A DNA stretch of 64,000 nt, taken from assembly GCF_002776555.1 (NCBI RefSeq), contig NZ_CP021497.1:310001-374000 (forward strand), in the 5' to 3' direction. This document shows positions 30,509 to 39,402 of the stretch, piece after piece. The stretch is from Candidatus Legionella polyplacis. Lineage in GTDB: Bacteria > Pseudomonadota > Gammaproteobacteria > Legionellales > Legionellaceae. A program made the position numbers and the translations under genes. Each line of letters begins with the position of its first letter. Position 1 is the stretch's first letter. Below the pieces are notes generated by a model, which saw only the letters and a list, made by a program, of their open reading frames with translations, was not told the origin of the DNA and did not search any database.

Positions 30509-33352
30509 ATGAAAGATTTAAATAAAAATTTAAGTAAGGTGAATTTAATTTTTAAGTTATCTATAGATAATATATTTTATATTTGTAACTTATATGAAGA
30601 TTTTATAAATAATTCATTGTTAAATTCTAATATTTGGAAAAGTGTTTTTAATAAATTTAAAGAATTAGATAATGAAGTATTGATTAAGAAGATAGTTTTA
30701 AATAAAAAAGAAAGTTCTATTGATATTTTAAGTTTTAACAATAATGAAAGGATTAAACAATTTATCATAAATAGTAAAATAAAAGATTTAGTAAATTCTT
30801 ATAGAAATTTTGGACATTATTTAGCTTCATTGAATCCGTTAGTTTTTTTAGGAAAAATGAATCAAAATAGTTTTATTAAAAAAAAATTAGATATAGATAC
30901 ATATGAATTTAATAATTTTGATGTAAATCAATCTTTTTTTATTCATGATTATATTAACAAATTTCAGATAGATTTAAATAAAAATTTAAGTAATTTAAAA
31001 GAAGTTTATTGTAAAAATATTGGAGTTGAATATTTACATATTCACGATGAAGTCATGATTGATTGGATTCAACAATATTTAGAATCAGTTGAAAGTAAAC
31101 AAAATTTTTCTATAGAAAAAAAATATTTTATATTAAGAAATTTAATAGCTTCTAATGAATTTGAAAAATTTTTGAGTATTAAATATGTTGGTCAAAAAAG
31201 ATTTTCTTTAGAAGGGGGAGATGTATTAATTCCAGTTATTCGGGAAATAATCAATATTTCAGGAAAAAATAAAATTAAAAATATTGTTATTGGTATGGCA
31301 CATAGAGGTCGTTTAAATATGTTATCTAATATTATGGGAAAAAAAGTAAGTGATTTATTCAATGAACCTAATAAAGAAGATCAATTTAGTAAATATTATA
31401 CTGGGGATGTTAAGTATCATTTGGGATGTTCTTCTAATTTATTTAGTATTGATGGAAATATTATTCATGTTTATTTATCTTTTAATCCATCACATTTAGA
31501 AATTATAAACCCTGTGATTGAAGGAATTTCACGTGCTTTATTAAGTAAAAATAATGATTTAAAAGAAAAAAATACTGTTCTTCCTATAATCATTCATGGG
31601 GATGCTGCATTTTCTGGACAGGGTATTGTTATGGAAACATTTAATTTATCACGTATTGATAATTATACTACTGGTGGAACAATACATATTGTATTAAATA
31701 ATCAAATTGGTTTTACAACTGATAATATATATGATTTAAGATCTACTTTTTATTGTACAAATATAGCTAAAATGTTTGAAATACCAGTTTTTCATGTTAA
31801 TGGAAATGATCCTGAATCTGCGTTGTTTGTTATTAAGATTGCTTTTGAGTTTAGAATGCGTTTTAAGAGAGATGTTATTATTGATATAATTTGTTATAGA
31901 CGTCATGGACATAATGAAATTGATGATCCATTTATTACTCAACCAAATATGTATAGAGAAATTAAAAAAATTCCTACAGTTTTAGAGTTATATATTAAAA
32001 AACTTATTGAAGAAAAAATTATAGATAGGAAACAAATAATTTCTTTTATTAAAGAATATTCTTTTTTGTTAGAAAAAGATCAGATTTTAGTGGATAATTT
32101 ACAAAATGAATTTTCTAAAAAGAGTAATTTTGATAAAAGTTATTTAGTAACATCTTGTAGAGAAGATAATAAGAATATTGTTTGTACAGGAATATCTAAA
32201 AAAGTTTTTATGAAAATTTCTAAAGATATAAGTTATGTTCCAGATAATTTTATTTTTCATCCTGTTGTTAAAAGAATTATAGTAGAACGAAAAAAAATGT
32301 CTGTTGGAAATCTTCCAATAAATTGGGGATATTCAGAAATACTTACTTATGCTAGTTTATTACATGATGGTTATGATATTAGAATATCAGGGCAAGATAG
32401 TATTCGTGGAACATTTTGTCATAGACATGCGATATATTATGATATGGAAACTGATAGTGTTTATAGACCGTTGCATGTTATGGCAAGTAATTATGGAAGA
32501 AATTTTGCAATAATTAATTCTCCTCTTTCTGAGGAATCTATATTGGCTTTTGAATATGGTTATTCTATTTTTAATACTCATTGTTTAGTTATTTGGGAAG
32601 CTCAATTTGGAGATTTTGCAAATGTTGCTCAAGTTGTTATTGATCAATTTCTTGTTTCTGGAGAAAGTAAATGGGGGATTTCTTCTGGATTAGTTTTATT
32701 TTTACCTCATGGTTATGAGGGACAAGGTCCTGAACATTCTTCAGCTAGAATAGAAAGATTTTTACAATTATCAGCACAAAATAATATACAGGTTTGTATA
32801 CCAACGGAACCTTCTCAAGTTTTTCATGTATTACGTAGACAAGTTATAGGAAATATAAAAAAACCATTGATAATAATGATGCCTAAAAGTTTGTTAAGAA
32901 ATAAATTATCAGTTTCGTCTATAGATGATTTTGTTTTTGGAAAGTTTTATACAATTTATTCTAAAATAAATATAGTTGAAGAAAAAAAAATTGATAAAAT
33001 AATATTATGTTGTGGTAAAATTTATTATGAGATTTTTAATAGAAAAAAAGAAAGAAATATAACTAATATTCATTTAATTAGGTTAGAACAATTATATCCC
33101 TTTCCTAAAAAGGAAATTTTAAACGAAATAGACAAGTTCTCTTTAGTAAAAACGGTAGTTTGGTGTCAAGAAGAACCTAAAAATCAAGGAGCTTGGAGAT
33201 TTATTAAAATAAATCTTGAAAGATATTTAAAAGTTAGGAATATAAATTTTATTTATATCGGAAGAGGTTGTTTAGCTTCAACTGCTGTAGGAAGTTTTCA
33301 ACAACATATTGTTGAACAAAGAAAAATTATTGAGGATGCTATTAGTTTATAG
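30509..33352 (+). CDS. sucA: 2-oxoglutarate dehydrogenase E1
   Basis: Thiamine-diphosphate decarboxylase of the 2-oxoglutarate dehydrogenase complex. GMAHRGRLNML, HGDAAFSGQG and RRHGHNEIDDPFITQP are diagnostic ThDP and active-site segments. The C-terminal half has RGTFCHRHA and LPHGYEGQGPEHSSARIERFLQL. The N-terminal LYEDF element is retained. Length is 947 residues (933 in E. coli). It lies 40 bp after sdhB. The E3 partner (lpd) is not in this window. Confidence 0.97.
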   Translation: MKDLNKNLSKVNLIFKLSIDNIFYICNLYEDFINNSLLNSNIWKSVFNKFKELDNEVLIKKIVLNKKESSIDILSFNNNERIKQFIINSKIKDLVNSYRNFGHYLASLNPLVFLGKMNQNSFIKKKLDIDTYEFNNFDVNQSFFIHDYINKFQIDLNKNLSNLKEVYCKNIGVEYLHIHDEVMIDWIQQYLESVESKQNFSIEKKYFILRNLIASNEFEKFLSIKYVGQKRFSLEGGDVLIPVIREIINISGKNKIKNIVIGMAHRGRLNMLSNIMGKKVSDLFNEPNKEDQFSKYYTGDVKYHLGCSSNLFSIDGNIIHVYLSFNPSHLEIINPVIEGISRALLSKNNDLKEKNTVLPIIIHGDAAFSGQGIVMETFNLSRIDNYTTGGTIHIVLNNQIGFTTDNIYDLRSTFYCTNIAKMFEIPVFHVNGNDPESALFVIKIAFEFRMRFKRDVIIDIICYRRHGHNEIDDPFITQPNMYREIKKIPTVLELYIKKLIEEKIIDRKQIISFIKEYSFLLEKDQILVDNLQNEFSKKSNFDKSYLVTSCREDNKNIVCTGISKKVFMKISKDISYVPDNFIFHPVVKRIIVERKKMSVGNLPINWGYSEILTYASLLHDGYDIRISGQDSIRGTFCHRHAIYYDMETDSVYRPLHVMASNYGRNFAIINSPLSEESILAFEYGYSIFNTHCLVIWEAQFGDFANVAQVVIDQFLVSGESKWGISSGLVLFLPHGYEGQGPEHSSARIERFLQLSAQNNIQVCIPTEPSQVFHVLRRQVIGNIKKPLIIMMPKSLLRNKLSVSSIDDFVFGKFYTIYSKINIVEEKKIDKIILCCGKIYYEIFNRKKERNITNIHLIRLEQLYPFPKKEILNEIDKFSLVKTVVWCQEEPKNQGAWRFIKINLERYLKVRNINFIYIGRGCLASTAVGSFQQHIVEQRKIIEDAISL

Positions 33353-33493
33353 CTTTAGTATAGAAATATATAATAATTGTTATTAATTTTTAAATTGTTT
33401 TTTTATGTAATTATTAAATATTTTGTATATGAAAAATGTTATGTTATATATTGGGTAATATATTATTTATTTAAAATAAAGGTTTTTTAAAAT

Positions 33494-34729
33494 ATGTTAT
33501 TTGAAGTTAAAGTTCCTTTATTACCGGAATCAGTATTAGAGGCGACTGTAGTAGCTTTTCATAAAAAAGTAGGTGATAAGGTAATTTGTAGTGAAAATAT
33601 TGTTGATTTGGAAACAGATAAAATTATCTTAGAAGTTCCATCTTCTGTAGATGGAATATTGAGAAAGATTTGTTTTTCTATAGGTGATAAGGTTAAATCC
33701 AATGATTTATTAGCTTATATTGAAATTAGTGATATGAATCATCAATCATTTTTGGATAATACAAGAGAATTAACGGAAAAAATTAAGGAAGATTATGATA
33801 TTAAAGCTGATAAAATTTTAGATAAAACAAGTAAAAATATAATGTCTCCTTCTCAAAGAAGATTAATTAAAATAAAAGGTTTAAGTTCGAATGATGTTTA
33901 TCATCTAGATAATCAAAGTTTTTTTAAAAAGAATAATATTTATTATAACAAATATAAAGAAAATTCTTTTAAAGAAAAAAATAAAAATTGTGCTAATGAT
34001 GTTGATATAAATTCACTTTTATTAAATAAAAGTGAGGAAATCAGAGTTCCAATGAATAGTATTCGATCTAAGATTGCTGAAAGATTGCTTTATGTTAAAA
34101 ATAATTCTGCTATGTTAACAACTTTTAATGAGATTAATTTAGATGCGATTGTTAATTTAAGAAATAAATATAAAGAAAGTTTTAAAAGAAAATATAATGT
34201 TAAATTAGGATTAATTTCTTTATTTGTTAAAGCTGTTGTAGAATCTTTAAAGAAATATCCTATTATTAATGCTTTTATTGATGGCAATGATATTGTTTAT
34301 CATAATTATTACAATATCGGTGTTGCGATTTCCAGTAAAAGAGGATTGGTTGTTCCGGTATTAAGAAATGTAGATAAAATGAATATTGCTGATATAGAAA
34401 ATACTATGAAAGATTATGTTAATAAAGTGATGGAAAATAAATTAACTATCGAAGAAATGAATGGTGGTACGTTTACTATTACTAATGGTGGTGTTTTTGG
34501 TTCTTTATTGTCAACTCCTATTATTAATCCTCCTCAGTCTGGAATATTAGGTATGCATAAAATTGAAGATCGTCCTATTGTTGAATATGGGAAAATTGTT
34601 ATAAAACCCATGATGTATGTTGCTTTTTCTTATGATCATCGTTTAATTGATGGAAAAGATTCCATACAATTTGTTCTTTCCATAAAAAAATTTTTGGAAG
34701 ATCCTGCATGTTTATTATTAGAAATTTAA
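33494..34729 (+). CDS. sucB: 2-oxoglutarate dehydrogenase E2 (succinyltransferase)
   Basis: Transfers succinyl groups to CoA. The N-terminal lipoyl domain has its lipoyl-lysine at Lys43 in DLETDKIILEVP. The C-terminal catalytic domain carries the active His in YDHRLIDGKD. The middle peripheral subunit-binding segment (about residues 115-140) keeps MSPSQRRLIK but lacks the usual G-T-G-x-x-G-R-L stretch. Length is 411 residues (405 in E. coli). Confidence 0.95.
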   Translation: MLFEVKVPLLPESVLEATVVAFHKKVGDKVICSENIVDLETDKIILEVPSSVDGILRKICFSIGDKVKSNDLLAYIEISDMNHQSFLDNTRELTEKIKEDYDIKADKILDKTSKNIMSPSQRRLIKIKGLSSNDVYHLDNQSFFKKNNIYYNKYKENSFKEKNKNCANDVDINSLLLNKSEEIRVPMNSIRSKIAERLLYVKNNSAMLTTFNEINLDAIVNLRNKYKESFKRKYNVKLGLISLFVKAVVESLKKYPIINAFIDGNDIVYHNYYNIGVAISSKRGLVVPVLRNVDKMNIADIENTMKDYVNKVMENKLTIEEMNGGTFTITNGGVFGSLLSTPIINPPQSGILGMHKIEDRPIVEYGKIVIKPMMYVAFSYDHRLIDGKDSIQFVLSIKKFLEDPACLLLEI

Positions 34730-34763
34730 ATTATGTATTTTATATTAAAAGAGAGAAAGAATA

Positions 34764-35936
34764 ATGAATTTACATGAATATCAATCTAAGCAATTATTTG
34801 TTAGTTTTGGTTTAAAAGTTCCAATTGGAAAAGTTGTTTTTAATGTAGATGAAGCCTTATTATTTATTTCTAAATATAATCATATATTAGAATGGGTTAT
34901 TAAAGCTCAAATTCATTCTGGTGAGAGAGGGAAAAATGGTGGGGTAAAGTTTACATCAAATAATAAAATGGATATAGTTAATACAATAAATTCTTTGCTA
35001 CATAAAAAATTATCGATTGGAAAAGAATCTCATTCAATTTTTCCTGTAGAAAAAATTTTATTAGAAGAAAAAATCGGAGAGATTAACAAAGAATTTTATT
35101 TAGGAATTACCGTAGATAATTTTAAACAAAAGATTATTTTAATGGTATCTGATTTTGGTGGAATGGATATTGAAGAATCTATTAAAAAGGATTCAGGAAA
35201 AATTTTTAAATTTTGTATAGATCCTTTTTTAAGGATTATGCCATTTCAGTTACGGTCTATTGCATTTAAATTAGGTTTAAAAGATGAATTATTAAAAAAT
35301 TTTGTTTTTTTAATTGAGAAAGTTAGTGAAATGTTTTTTAAGTATGATTTGTCTTTGCTAGAAATTAATCCTTTAGTTTTAACTAATAATAATGAATATA
35401 TATGTTTAGATGGGAAAATACGAGTAGATGATAATGCTTTGTATCGTCAAAGTTATTTAAAAGGAATGAGAGATATAAAACAGGAAGATTATAAAGAGAG
35501 TTGGGCATCAAAGTGGAACTTAAATTATATTTCTTTAAATGGAAATATAGGTTGTATGGTGAATGGAGCTGGTTTAGCTATGGCAACAATGGATATGATT
35601 AAGTTTTATGGAGGTGTTCCTGCTAACTTTTTAGATGTAGGTGGAAGTGTAACAAGAGATCAAGTCGTTGAAGCGTGTAAGATTATTTTTTCAGATAAAA
35701 GGATAAAGGGTGTATTAATTAATATTTTTGGTGGTATTGTTCGTTGTGATATTATTGCTGATGGTATAATATTTGCTATTAAAAATATTTATATTGATAT
35801 ACCTATTGTAATTAGGTTGAATGGAAATAATTCCAATTTAGCTTTTAGCTTATTGAAGAAATTTAATTTTGCAAATGTTATTAGTTTTATTAATATAACT
35901 GATGCTATAAGGAAAATTGTTAATCTTACTATGTAA
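34764..35936 (+). CDS. sucC: Succinyl-CoA synthetase subunit beta
   Basis: Nucleotide-grasp subunit of the enzyme that makes ATP or GTP from succinyl-CoA. MNLHEYQSKQLF opens it, with QIHSGERGKNGGVK in the nucleotide-binding region, LEINPLV, and GNIGCMVNGAGLAMATMD and FLDVGG in the CoA-ligase domain. Length is 390 residues (388 in E. coli). A GAGAGAAAG Shine-Dalgarno-like site precedes the ATG. Confidence 0.97.
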   Translation: MNLHEYQSKQLFVSFGLKVPIGKVVFNVDEALLFISKYNHILEWVIKAQIHSGERGKNGGVKFTSNNKMDIVNTINSLLHKKLSIGKESHSIFPVEKILLEEKIGEINKEFYLGITVDNFKQKIILMVSDFGGMDIEESIKKDSGKIFKFCIDPFLRIMPFQLRSIAFKLGLKDELLKNFVFLIEKVSEMFFKYDLSLLEINPLVLTNNNEYICLDGKIRVDDNALYRQSYLKGMRDIKQEDYKESWASKWNLNYISLNGNIGCMVNGAGLAMATMDMIKFYGGVPANFLDVGGSVTRDQVVEACKIIFSDKRIKGVLINIFGGIVRCDIIADGIIFAIKNIYIDIPIVIRLNGNNSNLAFSLLKKFNFANVISFINITDAIRKIVNLTM

Positions 35937-35993
35937 AGAGAGTATTAAGAAATTAATTATAATTGAAATAAGTAAATTAGGAACTATATTAAA

Positions 35994-36884
35994 ATGAGTA
36001 TACTGATTGATAAGAATACAAAAGTAATTTGTCAAGGTTTTACTGGAAAGCAAGGAACTTTTCATTGTAAAAAATCAATTGAGTATGGTACTAAGTTTGT
36101 TGGTGGTGTGACCCCAGGAAAAGGAGGTAATTATCATTTGGGATTACCGGTATTTGATACTGTTTTAGAAGCAATCAAAGAAACTAATGCGGATGCTTCT
36201 GTTATTTATGTTCCAGCTCCTTTTTGTAAGGATTCAATTTTAGAAGCTATAGAATCTGATGTTCGATTAATTGTTTGTATTACCGAAGGTATACCTATTT
36301 TAGATATGTTAGAAATTAAGTATTATTTACAATTAAATAAGAAAATAAATTTTATTGGTCCTAATTGTCCTGGAATTATTACTCCAGGAGAATGTAAAAT
36401 AGGTATTATGCCAGGTTTTATTCATAAAACAGGAAACATAGGTGTTGTATCTAGATCTGGTACTTTAACATATGAAGCAGTTAAATGTATTACTGATAGT
36501 GGTTTTGGGCAAAGTACTTGTGTTGGAATAGGTGGTGATCCCATTATAGGAATGGATTTTGTAGATGTTTTGTATTTATTTGAAAAAGATGATAAGACTG
36601 ATTTAATTGTATTAATTGGAGAAATTGGTGGATCTTTAGAAGAAAAAGCTGCTGATTTTATTAAGAGATATATAAAAAAGCCAGTTGTTGCGTATATAGC
36701 AGGTGTAACTGCTCCTTATGATAAACGTATGGGTCATGCTGGTGCTATAATATCTAATGGTAAAGGTATGGCTAAAGATAAATGTTTTGCTTTAGAAAGT
36801 GTTGGTGTGAATATTGTTTATTCTCCAGAAAATATTGGTATAGTTATATCAGAAATTTTAGATAAATATAAGAAAGATATATAA
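35994..36884 (+). CDS. sucD: Succinyl-CoA synthetase subunit alpha
   Basis: Carries the phosphorylated active-site histidine (MGHAGAIIS, near residue 248) and the CoA-binding N-terminal Rossmann domain ([12 protein letters not shown]). [20 protein letters not shown] is fully conserved. Length is 296 residues (289 in E. coli). It is the last gene of the 27-37 kb respiratory and TCA block; its stop lies inside an inverted repeat shared with convergent folE. Confidence 0.97.
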   Translation: MSILIDKNTKVICQGFTGKQGTFHCKKSIEYGTKFVGGVTPGKGGNYHLGLPVFDTVLEAIKETNADASVIYVPAPFCKDSILEAIESDVRLIVCITEGIPILDMLEIKYYLQLNKKINFIGPNCPGIITPGECKIGIMPGFIHKTGNIGVVSRSGTLTYEAVKCITDSGFGQSTCVGIGGDPIIGMDFVDVLYLFEKDDKTDLIVLIGEIGGSLEEKAADFIKRYIKKPVVAYIAGVTAPYDKRMGHAGAIISNGKGMAKDKCFALESVGVNIVYSPENIGIVISEILDKYKKDI

Positions 36885-36937
36885 AATAAAATATAGTTGT
36901 TTGATGGTGTTGGATTTAAATAAATATTTTATTTTAT
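36881..36937. terminator. Inverted repeat between sucD and folE
   Basis: A perfect 14-bp inverted repeat (36881-36894 with 36924-36937) spans the ends of both convergent genes and includes both stop codons. The loop is 29 nt. It is A/T-only and could act as a bidirectional terminator or stabilise both 3' ends; termination strength is uncertain. Confidence 0.4.
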
Positions 36938-37468
36938 TAGTGTGAGAAATTCATTTCTTTTATAAGGTTTATTTTTTATTTCATCTGTCATAGATAGTGT
37001 TGTTATATAAGGGTTTTGTTTTTTAAATTCTCTCATTTCTATACATAGATGTTTAGCTTCAATCATAACTCCAACTCCTTTCGCTTGTAAGATATATGAA
37101 ATGTAGTTGGCTATTTCTGTAGTTAATCGTTCCTGTATTTGTAAACGTCTGGAATAACATTCAATAATCTCTACTATTTTAGAGATTCCTAATATTTTCC
37201 CATTTGGTATATAACCAATATGGCAGTATCCTAGAAATGGCAATAAATGATGTTCACATATAGAATATATTTTTATTTTTTTAATAAGAATTAAGTCTTT
37301 AATGTCAGATTGAAAAATAGAGTTATTAGTTATTTTGTTAAGATCTTTTTTATACCCATTAGTAAGATAACGAAAAGTTTTCGCTGCTCGTTCTGGTGTT
37401 TTTTTTAATCCGTCTCTTTTTACATCTTCTCCAATAGTTTCTAAAATTTTTTTATATAGTTCTTGCAT
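36929..37468 (-). CDS. folE: GTP cyclohydrolase I
   Basis: First committed step of folate synthesis, GTP to 7,8-dihydroneopterin triphosphate. Zinc ligands are visible in SICEHHLLPF and EAKHLCIEMRE. LKKTPERAAK and RRLQIQERLT are also conserved. I prefer the ATG at 37468 (179 residues), which leaves 2 bp after the hinT stop; an in-frame ATG at 37486 would overlap hinT by 16 bases and add an unconserved extension. It is probably co-transcribed with hinT. Confidence 0.95.
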   Translation of the reverse strand: MQELYKKILETIGEDVKRDGLKKTPERAAKTFRYLTNGYKKDLNKITNNSIFQSDIKDLILIKKIKIYSICEHHLLPFLGYCHIGYIPNGKILGISKIVEIIECYSRRLQIQERLTTEIANYISYILQAKGVGVMIEAKHLCIEMREFKKQNPYITTLSMTDEIKNKPYKRNEFLTLIK

Positions 37469-37470
37469 TT

Positions 37471-37812
37471 TTATCCAGGTGGCCATTTCATTTGACGACC
37501 TGCCAATAAGTGTAAATGTATATGATTTATTTTTTGACCTCCTTGTTTGTTAACATTAAATATTAATCTATAACCTTTTTTGTTTATTTGTTTTTTTTCA
37601 GCGATTAGTTTTGCATTTAATATAATGTTGTTAATGACATATATATTTTTTTGATTTATTTCATCTATAGTTGGTATATGTTCTGTTGGTATAATGAGTA
37701 AATGTATTGGAGCTTGAGGTTTTATATCTTGTATAATAATAACTTTTGATGTCATTAAAATAATGTCCGATTTAATTTTTTTATTAATTATTTCACAAAA
37801 TAAGCAGTTCAT
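37471..37812 (-). CDS. hinT: HIT family purine nucleoside phosphoramidase
   Basis: Hydrolyses adenosine 5'-monophosphoramidates and similar adducts. The histidine triad HIHLHLLAG lies near residues 97-105, and CLFCEIINKKI forms the N-terminus with a CxxC pair. Length is 113 residues (119 in E. coli). It lies immediately upstream of folE, with 2 bp between the stop and the preferred folE start. Confidence 0.93.
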   Translation of the reverse strand: MNCLFCEIINKKIKSDIILMTSKVIIIQDIKPQAPIHLLIIPTEHIPTIDEINQKNIYVINNIILNAKLIAEKKQINKKGYRLIFNVNKQGGQKINHIHLHLLAGRQMKWPPG

Positions 37813-38025
37813 AATAGTATGTTTTAATGTTCATGTTAAGGTTTTTTAAAAAAAGTATTGAATTTTAGTTAAATACACAATTATAAAAAATTAATTTTAT
37901 GAATAGTAGTATATATATATACTATATGTTTTTCAATATATAAGTTTTTATTTATTTCGTTATAGATAGTGTAATTTAATACAATATTTATATTAAAAAG
38001 TATTTTTTTTAATTTTGAATAGAAT

Positions 38026-39402
38026 TTATTTAGAGATTTTAAACCATTTTGTAGAGTTAATATTATCTTCTACTTTTATACCTAGTTTAATTAATGTATC
38101 TCTAATAATATCTGCTTTTTTCCAATTTTTTTCTTTTCTTGCTTTTTCTCGTTTTTTTAATAAATATTTTATATATTGGTTATTTTTATTAGTAAGTAAA
38201 TGTTTCGATTTTGTTGTTTTATTATTATTTGTTTTGGGTATTGTTAATCCTAGTAATGACATTAAATATCGTAGAGTTATTGCAAGATGTGGAGAATGTG
38301 TTTTGTTAATATTAGTTTTTAATTCGAATAAGATAGATAGTGCTTTTGGTGTATTGAAATCGTCATTCATTGCTGTTTGAAATTTTTTGATCCAATGTTG
38401 ATTTAATGTATTATATTTTGTTTTTATATATTTTAAACATTTATATAAGGTATTTAGAGATGTTTTTGATTTTTGTAATTCTTTTTCATTATAGATTAAA
38501 GGACTTCTGTAGTGACTATTTAGGAAAAAGTATTTAATAATGTTTGAATGGTATTTTTGTAAAATTTTTTGAATAGTTAGAGTATTTTTTATAGAGTTTG
38601 ACATTTTTTTGTTGTCAGTAGTTAGTAATCCAACATGAATCCAGTAGTTAGATGGTATTTTTTTGTTAATTGCTTCACTTTGTGCTATTTCGTTTTCGTG
38701 ATGTGGAAATTGTAAATCTATTCCTCCTCCATGGATATCGCATTGTGATCCTATTTCTTTCATGATCATTGTTGAGCATTCTATATGCCATCCAGGTCTT
38801 CCATTTCCCCATGGAGATGACCAATTTGGCTCATTTTTTTTAGATTTTTTCCATAGTGCAAAATCTAGTGGAGATTTTTTATTTTTTAAAATATTTGTTC
38901 TTGTTCCAATAATAAGTTTTGAAATATTTTTTTTAGATAATTTTCCATAGTCTTTAAAATTTTTTACTTTGAAATATACATTTCCATTATAATCCGGATA
39001 AGCATATCCTTTTTTAATAAGTTTATTTATTATATTGATAATATTTTTTATATATTGGCTGGCTCTTGGTTCTTTATTGGGTTTTATTAAATTTAAGTTT
39101 TTGGTATCTTTTTGTAATTTTTTAATGTAATTATTAGTTAATTTATATATAGAAATATTTTTTTCTTTAGCTTTAGCAATAATTTTATCGTCTATGTCTG
39201 TTATATTGCGTATGTAGTTTATAGTAAATCCTTTAAATTTTAAAAATCGAATAATTGTATCAAATACAATCATTGTTCTTGCATGCCCTAAATGGCAGTC
39301 ATTATATACGGTTATTCCGCAAACATATATTTGTACTGTTTTATGGGTAATTGGTTTAAATAGTTCTTTTTTATTTGTTAAGGAATTATATAAATATAAC
39401 AT
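38026..39402 (-). CDS. cysS: Cysteinyl-tRNA synthetase
   Basis: Charges tRNA-Cys. The HIGH-type motif is HLGHARTM and the zinc site includes GWHIECSTM. The KMSKS-equivalent loop reads KMSNS. I chose the ATG at 39402 (458 residues, 461 in E. coli): it overlaps the glnS stop as TAATG and has an AAAGGAA Shine-Dalgarno 9 nt upstream. A start at 39429 would overlap glnS further and add nine unconserved residues. Confidence 0.96.
   Translation of the reverse strand: MLYLYNSLTNKKELFKPITHKTVQIYVCGITVYNDCHLGHARTMIVFDTIIRFLKFKGFTINYIRNITDIDDKIIAKAKEKNISIYKLTNNYIKKLQKDTKNLNLIKPNKEPRASQYIKNIINIINKLIKKGYAYPDYNGNVYFKVKNFKDYGKLSKKNISKLIIGTRTNILKNKKSPLDFALWKKSKKNEPNWSSPWGNGRPGWHIECSTMIMKEIGSQCDIHGGGIDLQFPHHENEIAQSEAINKKIPSNYWIHVGLLTTDNKKMSNSIKNTLTIQKILQKYHSNIIKYFFLNSHYRSPLIYNEKELQKSKTSLNTLYKCLKYIKTKYNTLNQHWIKKFQTAMNDDFNTPKALSILFELKTNINKTHSPHLAITLRYLMSLLGLTIPKTNNNKTTKSKHLLTNKNNQYIKYLLKKREKARKEKNWKKADIIRDTLIKLGIKVEDNINSTKWFKISK

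Noticed and set aside
38015..38380. 121-codon hydrophobic frame opposite the 3' end of cysS
   Set aside because: Hydrophobicity is what the complement of Lys/Asn-rich coding gives; there is no ribosome site or homology.
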